Below, piece by piece: positions 9,511 through 17,610 of a stretch of DNA of 62,845 nucleotides. This DNA comes from Mesotaenium endlicherianum (taxonomy: Eukaryota; Streptophyta; Zygnematophyceae; Zygnematales; Mesotaeniaceae). The notes beneath the pieces were generated by a model. It did no database searches. It had not been told where the DNA came from and saw only the letters and a program-made list of their open reading frames with translations. How positions within the stretch are numbered: position 1 is the stretch's first letter; the number at the start of each line of letters is the position of its first letter. The translations under genes and the position numbers were made by a program. The DNA is taken from positions 1 to 62,845 of the forward strand of contig WELA01004236.1 in NCBI GenBank assembly GCA_009602735.1, written 5' to 3'.

Positions 9511-10299
9511 TCAGTGCGTGAATGCACGTCGCCTGGGCAAACCATACAGTATCTTCGGAAAAAGAAAAATCAACCCGTTCAATAAAATAAATGGAACGAA
9601 ACTGATCTTCATTAAAGGGCGCCCCAGGTGTATTGCTGCATATTTGTCTTCCATGGTATAAATCCAAACCGTTACTGCAAAAAAGCCTCCGAACAGTATC
9701 AGGCAAACAACAGTAAACAGGTATAACCACTGGATCACAATCTCCTTCAATTTCATCAGCACTTCATCTTTCCGCATCCATTTATACAATACAATACTCT
9801 GCCCTACTGCATAAATAAAAATATGCCCCGGCCGGAATAAATAATTCACCATAGGTGTAATGAACCATCCTGTTTTTACATACGGAATCATGCCGATATC
9901 GTTGGCCAGCTGGGTTACATTTTGCACTTTATATGCGTAGGGCGTGAAAATATAAGGCAGCGCATTCACCAGTTGAACAAGGAACGGGACAAAATGAAGC
10001 ATATCCCATTTACGCAACCGCGGATCGTTACTCAATACACTTCTTACATAAAAAAAACCGGCAGGTCCCAGTAAAAAGAACAAAGGTGCTATGGTACCAT
10101 ATAATGGGGCCAACAGCTTGGCCGATCCGGAGTGCGCCAGTATATAAGCACTAAGACCATAAATGGAATTCAGAAAAAAGAAAATGGCAAGGTAGATATT
10201 GCTCTTGCTGGAACGCTTGATGTAGTACAAAAGCAAAAGTGACAGGAGTATCCCGAATAAGGAGGCAAACAAAATAAAATCTCCAACTAAATGATTCAT
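9511..10299 (-). CDS. AraC-type regulator membrane sensor domain lacking its HTH
   Basis: A 262-residue protein of seven predicted helices, starting MNHLVGDFILFASLFGILLS and ending FPKILYGLPRRRAFTH. The seven-helix layout and the closing FPKILYGLP segment match the membrane half of Bacteroidota AraC regulators, in which a cytoplasmic AraC HTH domain of about 110 residues normally follows. Here the stop comes directly after that junction, and only 15 bases separate it from the converging HD gene. The DNA-binding part is therefore absent from this locus. It is either a truncated remnant or a stand-alone sensor. The family assignment is from recalled sequence character and not from a search. Confidence 0.6.
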   Translation of the reverse strand: MNHLVGDFILFASLFGILLSLLLLYYIKRSSKSNIYLAIFFFLNSIYGLSAYILAHSGSAKLLAPLYGTIAPLFFLLGPAGFFYVRSVLSNDPRLRKWDMLHFVPFLVQLVNALPYIFTPYAYKVQNVTQLANDIGMIPYVKTGWFITPMVNYLFRPGHIFIYAVGQSIVLYKWMRKDEVLMKLKEIVIQWLYLFTVVCLILFGGFFAVTVWIYTMEDKYAAIHLGRPLMKISFVPFILLNGLIFLFPKILYGLPRRRAFTH

Positions 10300-10429
10300 A
10301 ATTGTAGTAGAACCAAATATACCTGTTATGATCCTGTTATTGAAATAAATTAAGTTGATAATATGAAACGGGCATCTAATCTATGCACGAATAATGGGTA
10401 ACTTTATGTCGCTATCGCAACAATATTAA

Positions 10430-10437
10430 TAAATTTG
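10430..10437 (+). promoter_or_regulatory. Candidate -7 box for the GNAT gene
   Basis: TAAATTTG matches the Bacteroidota -7 consensus TAnnTTTG and lies 11 bases before the ATG at 10449. No clear TTTG -33 box is seen at the ideal distance, so this is a weak call. Confidence 0.35.
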
Positions 10438-10448
10438 CAAATATCAAG

Positions 10449-10970
10449 ATGAATACAATCGAGATCAGAAAAGTAACCATAAGCGACCTTGAAGCGTTAC
10501 GAAATATCAGTATGCAAACATTCAGGGAAACATTTCTGGAAGTGAATACCGAAGAAGACATGCAGATATACCTGGATGGAGCATTCAATTATGACAAACT
10601 GAAAGAGGAAATAAATAATGATCATTCGGCGTTTTATTTTGCCACTGATACCGCGGACATCTTGGGTTACTTAAAGATCAATTTTGGTCAGGCTCAAACG
10701 GAAAAGAAAGACAACAACGCTGTTGAAATTGAACGGATCTATGTACTGAAAGCACATCAGGGAAAACAGGTTGGTCAACTGTTATTTAAACAAGCGCTAC
10801 AAGTTGCCCGGGAGCGCAATGCCGATTATTTGTGGCTGGGCGTTTGGGAGGAAAATGCAAAGGCGATCAATTTTTATAAGAAGAACGGATTGGTGCCGTT
10901 CGATAAACACATTTTCAAGCTAGGCAATGACGAACAAACAGATATCATGATGAAACTGGCATTGCATTAA
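10449..10970 (+). CDS. GNAT family N-acetyltransferase
   Basis: A 173-residue single-domain acetyltransferase of the GNAT fold. The acetyl-CoA binding motif A is visible as IERIYVLKAHQGKQVGQLLF (V-x-x-x-x-Q/R-G-x-x-x-G), followed by the motif B region LWLGVWEENAKAINFYKKNG. It resembles the RimI/YkwB-like small-substrate group of stand-alone acetyltransferases. The acceptor cannot be predicted. Its stop is 7 bases from the stop of the converging dipeptidase gene. Confidence 0.9.
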   Translation: MNTIEIRKVTISDLEALRNISMQTFRETFLEVNTEEDMQIYLDGAFNYDKLKEEINNDHSAFYFATDTADILGYLKINFGQAQTEKKDNNAVEIERIYVLKAHQGKQVGQLLFKQALQVARERNADYLWLGVWEENAKAINFYKKNGLVPFDKHIFKLGNDEQTDIMMKLALH

Positions 10971-10976
10971 CCTGCA

Positions 10977-12065
10977 TCATGACCATGCATTTCGCAAAAA
11001 CTGTAACCAGTTATTGTGCATGATATTGTCGATATCCGTTTGATTATATCCTTTTTGTAGTAAGAGCGCAGGTAACTTTTGCAAATCAGCAATCGTTTCG
11101 AGGTCATAAGGACATTGCTCTTTTCCAAATGCACCATCCAGATCAGTACCAATCGCAACATGTGCAGTATTTCCTGCAATCTGACAAATATGGTCTATAT
11201 GATCTATCATTTTTGCCATATTGCAGTTCATGCCCTCGGGTGTTGATTGGCCACGTACCCAGCCAGGAACCATCATCCAGGCGTCCAGCGCCGCACCGAT
11301 AATTGCCTTTCTTTCTACCAATGCTTTGATCATCTCATCACTGAACTGCCGATTATGGTTCACCAGTGCACGGCAATTGTTATGACTCGCCCATACCGGG
11401 CCCTTATAGATTGACAATGCATCCCAAAATGCATCATCACAAAGATGCGTTGCATCCAGTATCATCTGCAGACGATCCATTTCTTTCAGCAATTCTTTTC
11501 CTGCGGCCGAAAGTTTCCCGGTGGCGTCTGTTCCGTTGGCATAGCGTCCGGGGCCATAATGTGCCGGCCCTATTGCCCTCAAACCCATACTGTATGCCCT
11601 TTCAACATAAGCCGGTGTAACGATGGAATCCGCTCCTTCCAGGCTTAAAATATATCCAATGGGTTTGTGGTCATTGGGTGCATCATTGAGCCATAAAGCA
11701 ACATGTTCATCGAGCGCAGTTTTGTTTTTGATCATCACCATTTCTCCGGCATCTTCCATCGCTTTGTACCACGCAAGCTGTCCCTGTGTTTGCGCCCATG
11801 CCTGCTCGGGTGAATGCCAGCCGGGCAAAGGATTATCTTCGGTTACATAACGCGCGATCTGTGTTGCCACCACTAATCCGATATTTCCTTCCCGCAATGC
11901 AGGTAACGACACCGTTGCTTTCGCCCTGTCGGGCTTATCGGTCATTCCTTTTTCCCGTTGATTGATGGCCGCTACCGGCAAACGCAGGTCGCGATTCCAT
12001 TCCAGCGCATTCATGCTCAGATCCAGGTGCGCATCTATGATCAATCGTATTTTTTTGTTGGGCAT
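10977..12065 (-). CDS. M19 family (renal-type) dipeptidase
   Basis: A 362-residue zinc-dependent dipeptidase of the amidohydrolase fold. Metal-ligand motifs are in order: DAHLDLS near the N-terminus, SLEGADSI (bridging Glu), LDATHLCDDAFW, ASHNNCRA and GTDLDGAFG. M19 enzymes hydrolyse dipeptides and often accept a D-residue at the C-terminal position. There is no signal peptide, so it is cytoplasmic. It is the last gene of the four-gene operon GntP-RidA-DTA-M19, 9 bases after the aldolase-like gene. This fits release and breakdown of D-amino acids, an inference from context. Confidence 0.9.
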   Translation of the reverse strand: MPNKKIRLIIDAHLDLSMNALEWNRDLRLPVAAINQREKGMTDKPDRAKATVSLPALREGNIGLVVATQIARYVTEDNPLPGWHSPEQAWAQTQGQLAWYKAMEDAGEMVMIKNKTALDEHVALWLNDAPNDHKPIGYILSLEGADSIVTPAYVERAYSMGLRAIGPAHYGPGRYANGTDATGKLSAAGKELLKEMDRLQMILDATHLCDDAFWDALSIYKGPVWASHNNCRALVNHNRQFSDEMIKALVERKAIIGAALDAWMMVPGWVRGQSTPEGMNCNMAKMIDHIDHICQIAGNTAHVAIGTDLDGAFGKEQCPYDLETIADLQKLPALLLQKGYNQTDIDNIMHNNWLQFLRNAWS

Positions 12066-12074
12066 ACGGCAATT

Positions 12075-13175
12075 TTAGTAATGAAGCAATCGGTCGCGGG
12101 CTATGACTTTCCACTCACCAACTTTTTTCCCATTTTCTATAACATGCACTCTTTCATATAAAGCCACCGTTGGGCATATATGAACAGGAACACCGTACAA
12201 CACAGTGCCGATGGGATATTGTGCGCTGTCCGGCACCCGCAACACCAAATGTTCCTCGCTCTGGCCTACAGGTGTTACTTCCGGCGCATTCAGAAAATAT
12301 ACCCGTGGCAAAGGATTCTCTGCAGCAACAGATTTATGTCCGAGATCAACGCAAACGGTAACAGCGTCAATCACAGACACAACCCTTGTGATCAGTATGG
12401 CCCCATATTCAAAGGCTTGTTCCGGTGCATGGTGTTTATAATTCCAATCCCAAAATATAAATGTACCGGGACTGCACTCTACCCCACTCCTTTTGACATG
12501 TGTTGGGTAAGTAGGCGAACCACCCGCAACAATGGTGAGCGGATGATCGAACAGCGGATCAACCTGCTCTTTCAGCATTTGTACCAGTGCAAAAGCTGCA
12601 TCGCTTTTCATTTGCCGGGTTGCCAGGTCGGTATCGCGAATATGTCCATCGTAAGCATGCAAGCCCACTATTTGTATTCCTTTCAGCTCCTTCGCATATT
12701 TGATCAGAGCCACAGCATCTTGCGGTTGAATACCCGTCCGGTTCATGCCCGTATTTAAATCGATGAATACCCTGATAACGATATTATTTTCCTGTGCTGC
12801 ACGGGATAACTCCATGGCGCTGGCCTGGTTATCTATCAGGCAGGAGAATGTTGTAGCCGGATAGGCTTTTGAAAGCGCTATCAATCGCGTTATTTTTGGG
12901 CCGGTGGGTTGATATGCCAGCAATACATCGGGTGCATGCAGGCTGCCCAACATTTCGGCTTCCGCAATGGTGGCACATTTGAATTTGGTAATACCTGCAT
13001 CCAGCATTAATTGATTTACTTCCGCCGTTTTATTGGTTTTAACATGTGGGCGCAGCCGCTTAACATCACCGATCATTTCTTTGGCAACGCGAATATTATC
13101 CTTTACGATAGCCGGATATACCAGCAAAGCGGGAGAATCTATCCCTGTTGTATCTGCCAGGTAATGATTATGCAT
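12075..13175 (-). CDS. D-threonine aldolase-like PLP enzyme (D-TA family)
   Basis: A 366-residue fold-type III (alanine racemase-like) PLP enzyme. RLRPHVKTNKT carries the Schiff-base lysine (about Lys46). Other family features are VGLHAYDGHIRD, IVAGGSPTYPTH and the late VHICPTVALYERVHV, where the His and Cys of HxCPT bind the divalent metal of D-threonine aldolase and D-serine dehydratase relatives. Family members cleave D-threonine to glycine and acetaldehyde or dehydrate D-serine; sequence reading alone does not separate these. The next gene upstream, ridA, removes reactive enamine/imine intermediates from PLP dehydratase reactions, which favours a dehydratase-type activity slightly. Confidence 0.87.
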   Translation of the reverse strand: MHNHYLADTTGIDSPALLVYPAIVKDNIRVAKEMIGDVKRLRPHVKTNKTAEVNQLMLDAGITKFKCATIAEAEMLGSLHAPDVLLAYQPTGPKITRLIALSKAYPATTFSCLIDNQASAMELSRAAQENNIVIRVFIDLNTGMNRTGIQPQDAVALIKYAKELKGIQIVGLHAYDGHIRDTDLATRQMKSDAAFALVQMLKEQVDPLFDHPLTIVAGGSPTYPTHVKRSGVECSPGTFIFWDWNYKHHAPEQAFEYGAILITRVVSVIDAVTVCVDLGHKSVAAENPLPRVYFLNAPEVTPVGQSEEHLVLRVPDSAQYPIGTVLYGVPVHICPTVALYERVHVIENGKKVGEWKVIARDRLLHY

Positions 13176-13205
13176 TTGTTGGGTTTTAAAAGAAGTAACG
13201 ATGGT

Positions 13206-13676
13206 TTATGCTAATTCAAACAAAGCCTCGATCTCAACAGGTATGTTATCGGGCAGCGAACCGAATCCAACCGCACTCCTTACTCCTACGCCATTTTCTG
13301 CACCCCAGATCGAAGCGAACAGTTCACTGCAACCATTGATTACATAAGGGTGCCGTTTAAAATCGGGTGTGCAATTGACCATGCCCAATACTTTGATCAC
13401 GCGCTTTATTTTATTCAAGCTGCCCAACTCTGCTTTAATGGTAGCCAGCATGGTCAGTCCTACCTGGCGTGCAGCGAGTTTACCGGCTTCCATATCCATA
13501 TCGGCGCCGATGCGGCCAATGATCAGTGATTTATCATTTTGAACAGGGCCGTGGCCAGACAGGTACAAATAGTTGCCATCAACCAGGCAAGGCTTGTACA
13601 CGCCCAGCGGCGACGGTGCAGGAGGCAGCGTGAGGTTTAGCTCTTTTAATTTTTCATCTGCATTAATGGTTGTCAT
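13206..13676 (-). CDS. RidA family enamine/imine deaminase
   Basis: A 156-residue protein of the YjgF/YER057c/UK114 (Rid) superfamily. It shows LPPAPSPLGVYKPCLVDGNYLYLSGHGPVQ near the start and the later VKVLGMVNCTPDF and VRSAVGFGSLPDNIPVEIEALFE. Its slightly long N-terminus and the SGHGP segment place it in the variant Rid group often found with amino-acid catabolic genes. RidA proteins hydrolyse 2-aminoacrylate-type intermediates. It lies 30 bases upstream of the D-TA gene and 12 bases after the permease, clearly in the same operon. Confidence 0.9.
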   Translation of the reverse strand: MTTINADEKLKELNLTLPPAPSPLGVYKPCLVDGNYLYLSGHGPVQNDKSLIIGRIGADMDMEAGKLAARQVGLTMLATIKAELGSLNKIKRVIKVLGMVNCTPDFKRHPYVINGCSELFASIWGAENGVGVRSAVGFGSLPDNIPVEIEALFELA

Positions 13677-13688
13677 ATCAATGAGGTT

Positions 13689-15005
13689 TTATTTTATGAA
13701 CAGATTCAATACCAATACGCCTGTTAGTCCTACTACAGAAACAATCATTTCCATGATGGACCATGAACGTAAAGTATCTTTTACAGAGAGGCCGAAATAT
13801 TCTTTGAACATCCAAAAGCCTGCATCATTCACATGCGAGAACATGAGGCTGCCGGCGCCTACCGACAGTACCATCAGGTTGGGGTTGATATGCGATTGCA
13901 TCATCAGTGGCAAGATCACGCCCGCCGCTGTTAATGCCGCAACCGTTGCAGAGCCAACACAGGCGCGTATCAGCGCCGCAATCAACCAACCCAGCACCAA
14001 TGGATGTACCGGTAGTTTTTGTAAAGCAGCAGCCAGCTCGGCGCTTACACCACTATCGGTCATCACCTGTTTTAAGATACCGGATCCCGCAATGATCAGC
14101 AAGATCATGGCGATGTCTTTCACTGCATTGGCATAGATGTCCATCACATGTTTCATGCTCATGCCTTGCCTTATCCCGATCGTATAAGTAGCTGCAGCCA
14201 ATGAAACGATCATCACCACAGACGGATCGCTGATGAAAGCAAAAAGTGTACTTCCCGAAAAGGCTTTGCTGGCACTATGTTGTATGATAGTAAGCAATAT
14301 CAAAAGGAATACCGGCAGTAAAGTGGCAAAGAAACTGTTTCCAATGCCAGGTTCCTGGTACACATCTTTTTCGTGCTGCTGAAACAACTCCAGCGGTTCG
14401 GTATCGATTTTCTTCAGTGTACTGGCAAAGACAGGTCCGGCCATAATGATAGCAGGTATTGCTACCAACAAACCATACACCAGGGTAAGTCCCAGATCTG
14501 CTTTGAATAACGAAGCCAATGCAACAGGCGACGGATGAGGTGGCAAAAAGCCGTGCGTAACCGATAAAGCCGCCAGCATGGGCAACCCGATGTACACAGC
14601 GGGTAATTTGTATTGATAAACGATAGAAAAAATAAGCGGCACCAGCAATATGAATCCAACGCCGTAGTATAACGGGATGCCCACAATAAACCCAGTGATC
14701 ATCAATGCCCATTGGATATGTTTTGCACCAAAAGCCGTTACCAATACAGAGGCGATCTTTTTCGCAGCGCCGCTTTCAGCTACCAGTTTACCCAGCATGG
14801 CTCCCAGTACAATGATCACCGTTAACGACCCGGCAGTTTCTCCAATGCCTGTTTTAACGGAATTACCTAATTTATCCAACGGTATGCCAAGGGCGATCCC
14901 CGCTGCTATAGACACTACTAAAAAAGACAGGAATGTATTGATTTTGCCTACTGTAATAAGCACGATCAGGATGGCAATAAAAAGTATAATAATAAGTATC
15001 TGCAT
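13689..15005 (-). CDS. GntP family permease (gluconate:H+ symporter type)
   Basis: A 438-residue inner-membrane transporter with about 12 helices. It has the GntP-family segments VIIVLGAMLGKLVAESGAAKKIA, HGFLPPHPSPVALA and GSATVAALTAAGVILPLM. GntP members carry gluconate and other hydroxy-acids, and some carry D-serine (DsdX). With RidA, a D-TA-type enzyme and a dipeptidase downstream, a D-serine/D-threonine-like substrate is more likely than gluconate, but this is inference. It is the first gene of the operon. Confidence 0.9.
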   Translation of the reverse strand: MQILIIILFIAILIVLITVGKINTFLSFLVVSIAAGIALGIPLDKLGNSVKTGIGETAGSLTVIIVLGAMLGKLVAESGAAKKIASVLVTAFGAKHIQWALMITGFIVGIPLYYGVGFILLVPLIFSIVYQYKLPAVYIGLPMLAALSVTHGFLPPHPSPVALASLFKADLGLTLVYGLLVAIPAIIMAGPVFASTLKKIDTEPLELFQQHEKDVYQEPGIGNSFFATLLPVFLLILLTIIQHSASKAFSGSTLFAFISDPSVVMIVSLAAATYTIGIRQGMSMKHVMDIYANAVKDIAMILLIIAGSGILKQVMTDSGVSAELAAALQKLPVHPLVLGWLIAALIRACVGSATVAALTAAGVILPLMMQSHINPNLMVLSVGAGSLMFSHVNDAGFWMFKEYFGLSVKDTLRSWSIMEMIVSVVGLTGVLVLNLFIK

Positions 15006-15036
15006 TATTTCGTCAGGCGGCTAGAAGCGTTCACTT

Positions 15037-15070
15037 CAAAAATAGGGCACTCTACTCACTTAGCACCAAA
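15037..15070 (-). promoter_or_regulatory. Candidate promoter of the GntP-RidA-DTA-M19 operon
   Basis: On the minus strand TTTG (15070-15067) is followed after 22 bases by TATTTTTG (15044-15037), which matches the Bacteroidota pair TTTG/TAnnTTTG with slightly long spacing. It lies about 30 bases before the permease start at 15005. Confidence 0.45.
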
Positions 15071-15101
15071 CTTATACGTATTATACAGGGAGCATCCAGG
15101 G

Positions 15102-15220
15102 GTTGGCCGGGTTTCTCGGCCTCATGTACAGATCAGCTCCGCCAGTTGGCCAGGGTTCTCGGCTTCATGTACAGAACATTTCCGCCAGTTGGCCGGAGAG
15201 TTCTCGAGTTCATATTGAAG
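15102..15220. repeat. 43-nt direct tandem repeat, 2.8 copies
   Basis: Copy 1 spans 15102-15144, copy 2 spans 15145-15187, and a partial, diverged copy 3 spans 15188-15220. Each begins GTTGGCC, and copies 1 and 2 share TTCTCGG, then CATGTACAGA and CCGCCA, at the same offsets. The period is exactly 43, not a multiple of three, so a coding repeat is unlikely. Origin and role are unknown. Confidence 0.8.
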
Positions 15221-15762
15221 CCTTATCATTGCGAACAAGCGAAAACTTCACCCGATTATGTTCTGTTACCAAGACCGAGGAAAAAAGTTCCATTATTTCA
15301 CAAAGCTGTTTACTTCCCAAAAACGCCTACTTTTCAGTGACCTATTCGCTCACAATAATGATTGGTATATCTGGTTGATTGAAAACAAGTTAAATAAATG
15401 GGCCTATGAAATGATGTGTAAAACACCGAAGCAAATTGGGTGAAAACACCGAAAAAAACCGTGAAATATTTCGAAAATAAGTTTATAATTTTAATTTGTT
15501 CCTTCAATAAAGTTAAGCTCGCCAATTAAGAGTTTTTATCCCCCCCCAAAAAAGTCAAAAGCGAGTATGAGTTTGCTTTGAATTGTTCTCTCTAAGTTCA
15601 AGGCCAAATTTCAATGTCTCTGACAGCTGATTATTAACTGTCAGCGGTTAAATGCAAAAAGAGGTGTCGGTGTAAAAGAAAATGTGCCGGTTTAATTCAA
15701 ATTTAAGTATAAGCTGATACAAATCACCCAACCATTATCTTAAAACCTTTAACTCAATTTTT

Positions 15763-16443
15763 ATGAAATTCAATTTCGACAAAACTATTTTTTGTGCTCT
15801 CGTTACAATTTTAATTATTTCAGTAACGACTATTATAAGTTGCAAAAAAGATGCTAAGGAAGAAAAAAATTATTTACCAACTTCTGAAAACAAACTTACA
15901 ACGGACCTTTCTCAATTAGACGATTTTAAAGCATTTGTTGCAAATCTATCAACACTTAAAGAATTAGCCTTAGCAAGTGCCTATCCGAATTCATTTATGC
16001 ATAAAAAAGATCCCCTAAACAGCGATTTTTTCACACAACTTTCTCGAATTCAAAAAGATGATTTAAAATCGATAAAAGAAGTAGTAAATTCTCAATTTGC
16101 TAACGGAGATGATATTTACGCATTAATCAATAAAAATTTCTTACTTTCAAGAAAAATCGTATCTACTTTTCCTGAATTATCAAAAATTTCGCAAGACAAA
16201 AAGACAAATATAATTGCTAATGCCATACAGTTGGTGATAAGTAATCAGGACCAGACAATTGGTGACAAGAGGGTTGCCACAAATCTTGTCAGTGACCCTT
16301 GTATAACTTCTTGTCAAAATCAATATTATATTAGTGCTGGTGTATGTGCTCTTTTAGTAGAAACAGGTTTTGGCGCTCTAATTTGCATGGCAGGTGCTTG
16401 GGCAGGTTTATCTGCATGTAAAAGTGGCTGTCCTACAGTATGA
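15763..16443 (+). CDS. Lipoprotein with six-cysteine hydrophobic C-terminal domain (bacteriocin-like)
   Basis: A 226-residue protein I do not recognise as a whole. A hydrophobic N-terminus ends in the lipobox ISC (Cys27), so it is exported and lipidated. Residues 28-170 are charged, Lys- and Asp-rich and helical in character. The last 50 residues differ sharply: they are glycine- and alanine-rich and hydrophobic, with Cys at 180, 184, 195, 208, 219 and 223, forming a symmetric CxxxC...C...C...CxxxC pattern. This layout recalls precursors whose Cys-rich C-terminal peptide is released, such as the halocin C8-like group, but I cannot confirm homology. The gene is much more AT-rich than its neighbours, which suggests transfer. 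A small membrane protein follows 50 bases downstream and could be its immunity partner. Alternatives are a lipoprotein with a membrane-inserting tail or an adhesin. Confidence 0.75.
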   Translation: MKFNFDKTIFCALVTILIISVTTIISCKKDAKEEKNYLPTSENKLTTDLSQLDDFKAFVANLSTLKELALASAYPNSFMHKKDPLNSDFFTQLSRIQKDDLKSIKEVVNSQFANGDDIYALINKNFLLSRKIVSTFPELSKISQDKKTNIIANAIQLVISNQDQTIGDKRVATNLVSDPCITSCQNQYYISAGVCALLVETGFGALICMAGAWAGLSACKSGCPTV

Positions 16444-16493
16444 TGTGTTTTGCACAATAAGCAATCTCTTTAATTTACTTTTAAAAAGCGTAT

Positions 16494-16769
16494 ATGATAA
16501 CTGCAACAAAACATAAAAAAACTATAGTAAGTTATATACTCATTGCGATTTGGGTATTTACAATACTTATGGTCAAATCTATATTTTGGATGAGCATAAT
16601 AGCAGCCTTACTACTATTCTTTTCAGTTGCCACGAGTTATTTTTATTATAAAGGGATTGATTCAACGGAAGAAAAAAAGAAGTACTTGGTGCAGAAGTTG
16701 GCACTACTTGGGTTGGTTGTACTGGCAAGTGTTTTAGGATATGCATTCTTTTTCTACCGAAGCCATTAG
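16494..16769 (+). CDS. Small three-helix membrane protein, possible immunity partner
   Basis: A 91-residue protein with three predicted helices: about 11-28 (VSYILIAIWVFTILMV), 30-52 (FWMSIIAALLLFFSVATSYFYY) and 66-87 (VQKLALLGLVVLASVLGYAFFF), with a charged loop DSTEEKKKY between helices two and three. It has no known family motif. It shares the low GC of the preceding lipoprotein gene, follows it by 50 bases on the same strand, and is followed by a hairpin, so the two are probably co-transcribed. Small multi-helix proteins beside bacteriocin precursors are often immunity proteins. That role is inferred from size and position only. Confidence 0.7.
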   Translation: MITATKHKKTIVSYILIAIWVFTILMVKSIFWMSIIAALLLFFSVATSYFYYKGIDSTEEKKKYLVQKLALLGLVVLASVLGYAFFFYRSH

Positions 16770-16834
16770 CAGTAAAGCAAAATGAACTGTCTTAGAGCTA
16801 CTTCTTGCTTTTGAAATGGTTCCTAAATTTATTG

Positions 16835-16862
16835 TGACTAAATTATTTTTCAATTTTAGTCA
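16835..16862. terminator. Terminator hairpin between the small membrane gene and folE
   Basis: TGACTAAATT (16835-16844) and AATTTTAGTCA (16852-16862) form a stem around a short AT-rich loop. An outer pair, TGTCTTAG (16788-16795) and CTAAGACA (16877-16884), can extend it. It lies in the convergent gap and probably ends transcription from both sides. Confidence 0.55.
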
Positions 16863-16893
16863 AGCCTTTTAGGGGGCTAAGACAATAGCAGGA

Positions 16894-17571
16894 TCATTTC
16901 AACTGCAGCAGCAATTCATTTTTTACAGATGCGTTGTTAAAACGTCCTCCATAAAAAGAGCTAACGGTGCTGCACCCGTCCTGTCTGATACCCCGCATGG
17001 AAACACACATATGCTCGGCATCAATAATAACAGCCACATCCTCGGTGGAGAGTACCTGTTGCAACTCCTGCCCAATCTGTACTGTTAAACGCTCCTGCAC
17101 CTGCGGACGCCTGGCAAAATAATCTACGATCCTGTTGAGCTTGGATAAACCAATGACCTTATCGCCGGCGAAATAGGCAACATGTGCCTTGCCGCGAATC
17201 GGCACAAAATGATGCTCACATTGACTGACAAAAGGAATATTTTTTTCGAGCAGGAGCTGACCGTAACCATAGCTATTGTTGAACAGCGAGATGGCCGGCT
17301 TATTTACCGGGTCGAGCCCGGAAAACAGCTCCCGCACATACATCTTAGCTACACGCATGGGAGTATCCTTCAGGCTGTCATCGCTCAGGTCCAATCCCAA
17401 CGTATGCATGATAGATCTGAAATGGTAGGCAATATCGTGCACTTTTTCCTCTGCACTCATGGCAAACGCATCCGGACGTAACGGCGTTTGAGACCCGTTG
17501 GAAAAATGATCTTCTTCACCGGAAACAGACGCCATTTGACAGGCTAAAGCTCTTTGATACTGAATTTGCAT
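16894..17571 (-). CDS. folE: GTP cyclohydrolase I
   Basis: A protein of about 225 residues that converts GTP to 7,8-dihydroneopterin triphosphate, the entry to folate and pterins. Core motifs are intact: DTPMRVAKMY, the zinc- and substrate-site CEHHFVPIRGKAHVAYF, IGLSKLNRIVDYFARRPQVQERL and EHMCVSMRGIRQDGCSTVSSFYGG. I chose the ATG at 17571 (MQIQYQRAL); the frame is open upstream to 17661, but that would run into the divergent promoter region. It is divergent from the CarH-type regulator, and the gap holds several GTCTAA sites, so light control is likely. It may supply pterin for light-linked enzymes. A second copy for housekeeping may exist elsewhere. Confidence 0.93.
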   Translation of the reverse strand: MQIQYQRALACQMASVSGEEDHFSNGSQTPLRPDAFAMSAEEKVHDIAYHFRSIMHTLGLDLSDDSLKDTPMRVAKMYVRELFSGLDPVNKPAISLFNNSYGYGQLLLEKNIPFVSQCEHHFVPIRGKAHVAYFAGDKVIGLSKLNRIVDYFARRPQVQERLTVQIGQELQQVLSTEDVAVIIDAEHMCVSMRGIRQDGCSTVSSFYGGRFNNASVKNELLLQLK

Positions 17572-17610
17572 GATGTTTTGTGTAATTTGAAACATAAAAC
17601 TAGTCCTATT

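Larger units (their letters stand above)
15006..15762. other. Long AT-rich intergenic region
   Basis: These 757 bases hold no convincing gene. They contain the permease promoter, three 43-nt tandem repeats (15102-15220), a short direct repeat AAAACACCGAA at about 15420 and 15444, a poly-C run at 15541-15548, and an inverted repeat CTGACAG/CTGTCAG at 15620-15644 about 120 bases before the lipoprotein gene. Short open frames here (e.g. 15258-15443) lack recognisable features. The base composition becomes strongly AT-rich from about 15400 onward, matching the two genes that follow. Confidence 0.6.

Noticed and set aside
12180..12758. Plus-strand open frame of 192 codons across the D-threonine aldolase-like gene
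   Set aside because: It lies wholly opposite conserved PLP-enzyme sequence and has no recognisable features.
13573..14136. Plus-strand open frame across ridA and the permease gene
   Set aside because: It spans the boundary of two clear minus-strand genes and resembles neither a known protein nor a secreted one.
15102..15220. CRISPR array
   Set aside because: The repeats are directly adjacent with no spacers, only three copies, and no cas genes are present.
15258..15443. 61-codon open frame in the AT-rich gap, suggestive of a transposase scrap
   Set aside because: No transposase motif, no terminal inverted repeats, and no homologous feature I can name.
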